Below are positions 56,401 to 64,000 of a DNA stretch of 64,000 nt, in pieces; the first letter of the stretch is position 1; the number at the start of each line of letters is the position of its first letter. Source of the stretch: Liolophura sinensis (taxonomy: Eukaryota; Mollusca; Polyplacophora; Chitonida; Chitonidae); contig NC_088297.1 in the NCBI RefSeq assembly GCF_032854445.1, forward strand, positions 2,791,991-2,855,990, in the 5' to 3' direction. The position numbers and the translations under genes are program-made. Below the pieces are notes generated by a model. It had not been told where the DNA came from, did not search any database, and worked only from the letters and a program-made list of their open reading frames with translations.

Positions 56401-57368
56401 TGGCTATATCACTGTTTCTGTATACTTGTGCCCATAAAGCAATGAGGTAGTTCACAATCATTGCAAAGTGACAACCAAGAATGATGTGTTTTTCACGCTG
56501 ATTGGAAATGACTTATATAAGCGAGAAATGTTCCACCCATTGACCGACTTGCACAAAAAGCAATGGGTGAAAGACATATCTGTATTTGTAAACATATCAG
56601 TCATTTCAATTTCATTTTTAACATTTTCAAATCCCCATATACTCACCTATCACTGTTCCAGTGTGTGATTTTGACATGTAAACACTTTCATAAAGACGTT
56701 TACCGTATGTTTGTTATATGTCTTTTTCAGATTCCATTCAGTGGAAATTAAATAGCTGCCTGATCATTCTTGTTATGAAGCAATCCATGTATACTCTGAT
56801 GAGTTCCTTTATTTATATAGTTATTTGTTCATAAATAAACCCTTCTTTAACACAGTTGGATCTTGTTTACGAATTATTACAGTTATCAGCATCTTGTAAT
56901 AACCATGCTTTTGCACAGAGTTTAGTTCATCAAAAACGTATTCAGAAGCAATGCGAATGACAAAACCGACACCATTGGTTCAAGATGGTTCACCCTTCGT
57001 TTAACACAACTGAAAGGGTAAAAACAAAATCTTTTTCTGTTTGTGTATAAAGTTTCTGCTGAATGACTGACTGAGTGATTGATAATTAGACCTAGCATCG
57101 TATTCAAGAGTTATGGCGATCAGTTTTCTGAATGGGGTATATCCGAGTGTCGTGGTACACAAAGTACTGACCAAATTTATTTGTGGGAAACAAAATAGCC
57201 TAGTAAGAACGATAAGCCTCCACACTCCAACACACAAACGTCGCAGACCGCATATTGTCACCACGGACAGTGTAAGTGGAGAAACTTACAAAGTCACTTT
57301 ACTGAATGAACTGCCCCCATTTCCCAAAATATTGGCAGGAAAAAAGCAATTTCGGTGGTCCTCTGATT
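56401..57368. other. Unassigned intergenic DNA
   Basis: ORFs of 61-87 codons on both strands overlap each other; none has a domain or splice context. AATAAA at 56834 is unattached to any gene. Confidence 0.35.
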
Positions 57369-57577
57369 AAATTTATTTATTCATTTATTTATTTTATTTA
57401 TTTATTTATTGGATTAGTGTTTCAGGCCGTACACAAGAATATTTCACTCCTACGACAGCGGCCAGCATACTGGTTGGAGGTAACCGGACAGTACTTGGGG
57501 GAAACCCACGACCATCCGCAGGTTGCTGAGAGACCCTCACACGTAAGGCTGGAGAGGCAGGCAGCATGAGCTGCCTC
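57369..57577 (-). mobile_element. S1 SINE fragment
   Basis: Tail through GGTTGCTGAGAGACCCTCAC to GGCAGGCAGCATGAGCTGCC, a short palindromic end. Confidence 0.85.
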
Positions 57578-57889
57578 TCCTTAAATGAAGTGGGCTTATT
57601 AACGCAGACGTCATTTGCAAATTCGCTCCCTAACAGCGACAGTGAACTAGTTCAACGAAAGTGTGCCCCGTGTGTGCGTGTGCATACGTAGCAAGTCTGA
57701 TGTAGAAAGTGCTAAATGACGGTTTCATTTTGAACTACAAACTGGCAACTAACCTCACGCTCGTGCATTTTAGATGGGCATTTGAATTCTTCTTTGAGTC
57801 TGCCTCACCATTACGTTATTCGTCGACAAATCGTCACCGGTAAACCTATTCATTTGTTGCCGTGTTCATCCACGAGAGTGATCTCCCTT

Positions 57890-58130
57890 CTCTCAGACCA
57901 TATAAATGGCTTGCGTAAGCGGTATGGACCTTGTTGCTACCTCGCTTAGAATAAGAAAATATGTCTGGATACCCGGGTGTCAGTATAATGTGACTGGGTG
58001 GGGTGTCACGTCTGGTGTCTTCCGACAGTACTTCAGTGGCTATAACAGCTGTAGCACAAGAAGACAAAGAACATATACACACAACTTAAGACTCCTCGTC
58101 GTCATATGATTAGAACGTGTTAAGTGTTAA
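57890..58130 (+). mobile_element. S4 SINE copy
   Basis: GGTGTCAGTATAATGTGACTGG and GGTGTCACGTCTGGTGTCTTCC, tail CTCCTCGTCGTCATATGATTAG without the GCAT run. Confidence 0.8.
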
Positions 58131-58339
58131 GTTTAACATAATGTTATGTATTCTGAATGATGAAGGATCAGACCACCTTACTACAGCGTGAACTTTAATA
58201 TGTTTGGGACAACACAATACCCTGTTAAACCTGTTAATGAAATAATCGAACACGACGTCGGCCATATGTTACACTATAGTATGTAGCAATAACATAATTT
58301 ATACCATGTGTGTTTTCATGTGATTGTATGTAAAATGTG

Positions 58340-58620
58340 ACGACAACACAGCATTTTGAGTTATTCTAGACCAGTGACGTCTAATAAATTGCAATTTACA
58401 TCACTGCATTTTTTAAACCCAATTCTGCGTAAGGCATTGTGCTAGGAGGAGTGTAAATTGCTACTATTTATGCCTTGACATAAACAGTTAGAATAAAACC
58501 CTAACTGAGGTAAATTGACAAGAGGCCGTATTTCACCGGTTACGTGTGACCATTTACCAGTTATCACACTACCGTCGCTGCTCTAGTTTTATTTTCTATG
58601 CTGTACGTCTTTAGTTATAT
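58340..58620. mobile_element. Dispersed repeat D2 (copy 2, inverted)
   Basis: TTGAGTTATTCTAGACCAGTGACG, GTAAATTGCTACTATTTATG and ACCGGTTACGTGTGACCATTT mirror 42050-42400. Confidence 0.75.
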
Positions 58621-58776
58621 TAACACATTCTACCATGTAACGAGTAAGGAAAAAAACTTCCGTTCATCGAAAAGTGGGTGACACTTCAGGCAGTGTACGA
58701 AAGAGAGAGAGGTATAGGACCAGAGTCGTTTAAAAAAGACAAAAAACAAAAAAATCCGATATCATACAATGTGTTT

Positions 58777-59013
58777 CAGGGGCCTCCGTGCCTGAGGGGA
58801 GGTAGCACCCCAGCAGGGCGCAACGACCCAGGAGCCCGCAACCAATGCTGTCTCTGTGAGTTCATGTCCAGCTGATAAGGGCTTCCTCTCATGGTCGAGG
58901 GATTCCCCCGGGCTCTTCCCGCTTTCCTACCACCTTAATGCTGGCCTTCGTCTTATATGTGAAATATTCTTGAGTTCAGCGAAAAACACCAATCAAATAA
59001 ATAAATAAATGAA
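58777..59013 (+). mobile_element. S1 SINE with altered head
   Basis: GGGGCCTCCGTGCCTGAGGG, B box GAGTTCATGTCC, tail ATCAAATAAATAAATAAAT. Confidence 0.85.
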
Positions 59014-59204
59014 ATCTCACATGTTTCAGCAAGTCACGTGATTCTGCATGTAGGCGCCATTCACATTTGCTATATAAACACCTCTACCCAAGGAGCTCAG
59101 GTATACTTGCGGTTTATTTGTCTGTCTGTCAATTTTTCAGCCACTTAACGAAACAAAATATGCATGAATTTTGGGCGAAATTTAAATACAGAAGGACTTC
59201 TATG

Positions 59205-59490
59205 AAGATCCGGATGCTGATCACATTTAAGCGAATTTTCTCCATTGCCAAATATCTGTCACCAAGTTCAAACTTTTGCATGGATATTGGTGGCACTTCA
59301 TCCAGCACTTTAATATGGCACAATTAGCACTAATCCATTTCATGTTGGTAGAGCGCCCGGATGCTGATCCTATAATTTCAGTTTTCCCGGATGTTGTTCG
59401 CTCCGTAAACAACATTACGGATGTACGGACTTCGTGAAACTTCGCCCATAGCTTGGCTTTGTATGGCACAAGTACTAACCCATTACATTT
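59205..59490. repeat. Diverged direct duplication
   Basis: Two units about 150 bp apart share CCGGATGCTGATC (59211 and 59358) and TATGGCACAA.TA(G)CACTAA.CCATT (59311 and 59462). Origin not recognised. Confidence 0.55.
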
Positions 59491-60477
59491 TTGCATGTGA
59501 TGGCTTGGGTCCGGGTCTAGGACTTTGATGAAAGATTCATCGCCATTGCAAGTTAGAAAGCAAATGCAAAATACTGTCCCTTTACCTATAGTGGACGGAT
59601 TTGTACGTCTGTGCTCCTGGTCGTCTATATCTATGTATCACCTATACTGGATTTACTGGAAAAATTCATTGCATTTTTTCCGGGAATGAATTATTTTTCA
59701 GGATTTCTTTTTTTTTTTTTTTTATTTCTCTTCATCATGGATATATTGAACAAAATTTTAACGCTAATTTATTTAGAATAAAAACGCCTACACTTTTGGT
59801 TTCTTCTAACATTGCCTAGAAAAGCATGGTTCATTTGTTTCATGTCATCATGCCCAGATGTAGGCCTAATTTTAGGCCTGAAATGAGCATTAGTTTATAA
59901 AATTGTTTCAGCTAGGTGACGCAATCATGTTGTACATACTCCAGATATAGAAACATTAAAGGTCAAGACAGGGTTTTCTTTGTGGCCTAATTTCCTGACT
60001 GCCCACCGTGACCTCAGTGACCCTGGTAATGTTCAAGATTTCTGTACAAAATGTGCTATTGGTGGCAGTGATGTAAAGCGAACATAGAGAGCGGCGCATG
60101 CGCTGTAAGGAGTATGCTGTCAGGCATCTGTGAAGTCATTTCTCACTTCACCTGTTACACACGTGTTCAGAGCAACACATATATAATGTGCCAAGCACCA
60201 GGAACTAAATATCTTATCCTTAGGCTAAAGTGTAGAAATGGGTAGAAATGGCCAAAAAAGCAAATAATAATAATAAAAACAAGCCAGGAACACCGTCCCC
60301 CTGGTGCAACAACAAGGCACCTGAGTTGCTTGTTGCATGCTAGGGACTTTCGCCTTAAGTGAGGGTACATGACGACCGAATTGCCTTCAAAAGAAAGTCT
60401 TGCCTGTAAAAGGAAATGACATTACCTTACGCAAAATAACAATACTAGACCAGGTCAGCCCACAGTAACAAAAATTT
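59491..60477. other. Unassigned intergenic DNA
   Basis: A T run at 59707-59724. No gene seen. Confidence 0.35.
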
Positions 60478-60730
60478 GTTTGTTTAATTTTTTGATTTGT
60501 GTTTTTCTCGCAGTACTAAAGAATATTTCACTTAATATTCGACTGTGGACAACATTGTGGTGGGAAGAAACCAGGCAGAGCCTGGGGGAAACCCGCGACC
60601 ATCCTCGGGTTGCTGGGAGACCTTCCCACCAACAACCGAAGAGGAAGCCAGTACAAGCTGGACTTGAACTCAAAGTGACCGCATTGATGAGACGCTGGCA
60701 GGCTAAACACCTCGGCCACAGAGGACCCAC
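60478..60730 (-). mobile_element. S1 SINE, diverged full length
   Basis: Tail TTAATTTTTTGATTTGTGTT to CTCGGCCACAGAGGACCC. Confidence 0.87.
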
Positions 60731-60739
60731 CTATGCCAG

Positions 60740-60842
60740 CCTAAAGGAAGAGGAAGCCAGCCATGCGATCGCATTGGTGAGGGACTCCTGTGCCATTATA
60801 CTGCACCAGCACGGTAACCATCAGGGCCCCAGGGGCCCCATC
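60740..60842 (-). mobile_element. S1 head fragment adjoining the previous copy
   Basis: AGGAAGCCAGCCATGCGATC...GCATTGGTGAGGGACTCCTG to GGGCCCCAGGGGCCCC; a second head in the same orientation. Confidence 0.75.
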
Positions 60843-61258
60843 CTAACATAAAACATAAGACATAAAACATTAAAAAGTAAAACTGTACACGTAAATCTAA
60901 TATACGTAAATGTTGTGTGCCTCCCTACATGCGAACGCAAAGTCAATGGAAGAGAAATCTTTGTATTTTAGGCGTCGTAACCGTACTTCACCTAAAGTTT
61001 AGCTCCTTTTCACACATTTCAGGTCACACATTTCAGGTCACACATTTTGTATGCTTCTTATTCATTCACCCACCCTATAGTGCCACTTAAGAGGTTTCGG
61101 GGGAGTTTGTTTATCTTCTGAAGTGTTGGCACCAAAACTAAATTATTATTTAAAAAAAAGAACTTTTGTTTGTAATTATCCATGAAGACACTATACAGTA
61201 CCATCACCTGACGATACTTCTCAGACGATACTTCCTTACTCCCCCCCAAAAAAGCTGT
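60843..61258. other. Unassigned DNA
   Basis: TTTCAGGTCACACA is repeated three times at 61016-61045. No gene seen. Confidence 0.4.
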
Positions 61259-61259
61259 T

Positions 61260-61371
61260 CAATTTAACATCGAGTCTGTTATGTGAGTGATGCCAGAGTA
61301 CATTGCTATGGAAACAGATTATTCTGTTAAGTATAGCTTACATATTCTAGTATTTCAACATAAAAACTCTA
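61260..61371. mobile_element. M1 MITE-like copy, partial
   Basis: GAGTGATGCCAGAGTACATTG, ACAGATTATTCTGTTAAGTA and ATTTCAACATAAAAACTCTAT. Confidence 0.7.
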
Positions 61372-61458
61372 TTCCCGGTTTCGTCTCACCCTATTGCTGG
61401 CCGCCGTCGAACTTGTAAGTGAAATATTCTTGAGTACCGTGTAAAACATCAATTCTAC
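61372..61458 (+). mobile_element. S1 SINE 3' fragment inserted in M1
   Basis: TCCCGGTTTCGTCTCACCC to GTAAAACATCAATT; it begins where the M1 sequence stops. Confidence 0.8.
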
Positions 61459-61777
61459 CCCGCTGTTATATGCGTGCCGTGTGCAAACATACATATTAAA
61501 TAGAGATGACCTTTCAAATCACATCGAGTGTGTGAGGTGAACTATCGGAAATTCCTTCAGTGATAAAAGTGTTACTTTACACAGATTACATGCACATATC
61601 TCTTCTGTTTTTACATTTCTGACAGTTAATATTCACACACTATGACGTGGAAAAAGAAAGATTGGTTTCACGGCGTTCAAACCTGGCTGCATGATTAATG
61701 GTTCAGCGCTGCGACGGTGTTAAATCCTTAATCAATTAAAAAAAAAAAATAAATAAATAAATAAATAAATACAGATT

Positions 61778-61860
61778 CTATTAGACTAATAGTATATTAC
61801 GTTGAATATGACACAATGTTGTTTTATAATAACAGAATAAATTCTAGCAGCACTGGACCA
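61778..61860. mobile_element. M1 MITE-like fragment
   Basis: TTCTATTAGACTAATAGTATATTACGTTGAATATGACACA with AATAACAGAATAAATTCTAGCA. Confidence 0.7.
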
Positions 61861-62185
61861 ACAAATCTAAACAGGCGTAATTTCGAAGTGAAGACATGCG
61901 TCATCCATGACAAATGGGACGGGTGTAATGTTCTCACAACCAAAAACCAAAACGTGCTCAGGAAAATATGGCCTCTTGCTAAAACTGCGTACATATGTTG
62001 ACCCTATAGCTTTTTTGTACGCCCAATGGGCATATATGATCATGCTTAGAACCTAAAAGAGCGCCCACTGACTACATATATGCACTACAATAAGGCTGCA
62101 CGTGCAATTCAAGACTATAGCACGACACTCGAACAAATGTACACATTGGCAGCTACACCTTTTAACGACAAACTACATGCATAAA

Positions 62186-62428
62186 CGGGGCCTCCGTGGC
62201 CTCGTGGCACTGTTAGCGCAGCACAACACTCTCTCATTAACACGATCCTTGTGAATTCAAATCATGAATCCAGCTGATGTTGGATTCCTTTCCGGTCGTA
62301 GTGGGAAGTTCTTCCAGCAACCTGTGGATGGTGGTGGATATCCCCAGGATCTATAATAGGGCCTACTGGATGCCATTGTACAAGTGAAATATTCTTGAGT
62401 AGGGCGTAAAGCACAAATCAAATAAACA
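62186..62428 (+). mobile_element. S1 SINE, diverged full length
   Basis: GGGGCCTCCGTGGCCTCGTGG to GTAAAGCACAAATCAAATAAAC. Confidence 0.85.
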
Positions 62429-63119
62429 CACACATGTATAATTCATCCTACAAAGTTACGTCCGAGTATGGGCAAAAGACCTGGAAAACCCCGCGGGATT
62501 TAGACTGTTAAGGCTGAAAACACTGTATTTTCTTTCCACATTACGTGATAAAATTATATTATTATTATTATTATTGATCACAATAATAAATCAATGTGAT
62601 GAACTCGCCAAGTTTCTGCTTTAGTAAATTATTTACCAAAGTCATGTGGTTTACCCCTATTTCTTCCACCCACAAACCGCCATATCAGATAAATCTCCAA
62701 TATGATCTCCAATCAAATAAATAAATCAGTCAGTAAATAAATATTATTTGCCAGAAGTATCTTCTGACTTAAACAAGAACAGATGTTGGTGAGAAGCCAA
62801 ATGAAAGTTGGTCTATACATACGTGACATGTATATTATTGTGGTGTTTTAACAGTATGAAATAACACTCTCTTAAGGGGCCTTTGTGCCGGAAATCCTGG
62901 TTCTTAACCGTTATATACAAACATGAGGCCAAATTCTGAATATGTTAAAATGTTAATCGTTTTTCTCTAAGTGTGGGAATTATACATGTACATGCATCAC
63001 ATTCAAATACCGTAAAATGAGTGTGAATGTGTTAATGTTTAATGTCAGATTACACGATTTGTTACACTTATAACACGAAACACAACACTCTAATGTATGA
63101 ACAAGGCTGTATATAGTCC
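62429..63119. other. Unassigned DNA
   Basis: A TTA microsatellite at 62555-62574 and an S1-type tail scrap at 62700-62730. No gene seen. Confidence 0.4.
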
Positions 63120-63620
63120 CCATGGATTAGCTTTCTGTTTGAAACGTACGGAAAATGCATGTGTTAATTTCAAGGGAACGTCTGCTGTCTGAGTGATGAC
63201 ACAACGTATGCTGCTAGTGCAACAGATTATCCTGTTAAATACAACATTCTATTACTTCAACATAAAGGTTCTATTAGGCTAACACGTGTTAAGAACGGCT
63301 GCTGTCTGAGTGATGACACAACGTATACTGCTAGTGCAACAGATTTTTCTGCTAAATACAACATTCTATTACTTCAACATAAAGGTTCTATTAGACTAAC
63401 ACGTGTTAAGAACGGCTGCTGTCTGAGTGATGACACAACGTATGCTGCTAGTGCAACAGATTATTCTGTTAAATACAACATTCTATTACTTCAACATAAA
63501 GGTTTTATTAGACTTACACGATAGTATGTTGAATATGACACAGTATTATGTTATAATAACAGAATACATTTTAGCATCACTCAGACAACAGACTTTCTGT
63601 TCAAATTAACAGACTAACTT
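63120..63620. mobile_element. M1 MITE-like element with internal triplication
   Basis: Ends AGCATCACTCAGACAACAGACTTTCTGTTCAAATTAACAG, the usual M1 terminus. The middle (63176-63526) is three 117-bp tandem units starting GAACGnCTGCTGTCTGAGTG at 63176, 63293 and 63410. Confidence 0.85.
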
Positions 63621-63767
63621 TTTAAGTGGAGCTGATGTTAATCCGTGATTATAGTCACATAATATAATTACAAAGATTTATTTGTTTGATTGATGATTAC
63701 TCTCTGAAATCCAGAGAGGTTTTATTTTGGCTAGTGAATTTCTTTAAGACTCATTCAATTGATGTTT

Positions 63768-63967
63768 ACACTCAAAAAATTAACCTGTTAATTTTACCAG
63801 AAAGTCAGAATGTATTCTATTATTATAACAGAATATTCCGTTAGCCTAATAGAATCTTTGTGCTGAAATAACAGAATATGTGTTACATTTAACAGAATAA
63901 CATGCTGCTATAGCATCACTCAGACAACAGATTTCCTGTTAAATTTAAACAGATCGTTTCTTTCAGT
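63768..63967. mobile_element. M1 MITE-like element, complete
   Basis: About 200 bp with imperfect terminal inverted repeats of about 40 bp: CACTCAAAAAATTAACCTGT on the left and ACAGATCGTTTCTTTCAGTG on the right. No coding sequence. TSD not clear. Confidence 0.85.
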
Positions 63968-64000
63968 GCCGCAAATATTTAAACATTATAAATTCCGTTC

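Overview
This is nuclear DNA of an animal, most probably a mollusc. It has long AT-rich introns with GT-AG splice sites, one clear multi-exon astacin metalloprotease gene, and about forty copies of one tRNA-derived SINE (called S1 here) whose tail ends in AATCAAATAAATAAATA. The mollusc assignment rests on my recollection of this SINE tail and of the CACT/GCAT-tailed repeats S3 and S4 in molluscs; the species cannot be fixed from sequence alone. There are no operons or CRISPR arrays and no convincing reverse transcriptase or transposase. The long single-frame ORFs are mostly chance frames or lie inside repeats, so genes were found by splice-site and motif reading.

Left third (1-20186, minus strand): a secreted astacin (M12A) protease gene of at least 12 exons, running right to left and leaving the window at position 1. 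Domain order is signal peptide, prodomain with an FxGD aspartate switch, a 15-residue proline-rich repeat linker, a furin-like RTKR site, a complete catalytic domain ([17 protein letters not shown] Met-turn; four astacin cysteines), a six-cysteine EGF-like module, a four-cysteine CUB domain, and a Pro/Thr/Ala/Gly repeat stalk cut by the window edge. All visible exon phases agree except one junction inside the CUB domain (exon 10 to 11). Introns are filled with minisatellites, SINEs and fold-back elements.

Middle (20187-47950): no gene that I can support. It holds SINE copies of several families, MITE-like elements, tandem arrays (94 bp, 44 bp, about 20 bp), AT, CT and G runs, and unassigned DNA.

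Right third (47952-55864): two divergently oriented members of one unrecognised family of small cysteine-rich secreted proteins. The plus-strand copy has a TATA box, a possible 5' UTR exon, a signal-peptide exon and a terminal exon, but carries one extra G in a G run that breaks the frame. The minus-strand copy has only the terminal exon, open throughout, but the position of the 3' splice AG has become AT and no first exon was found. This pair is the most interesting unexplained signal. From 55866 to the end there are repeats only, including a MITE with a 117-bp internal triplication.
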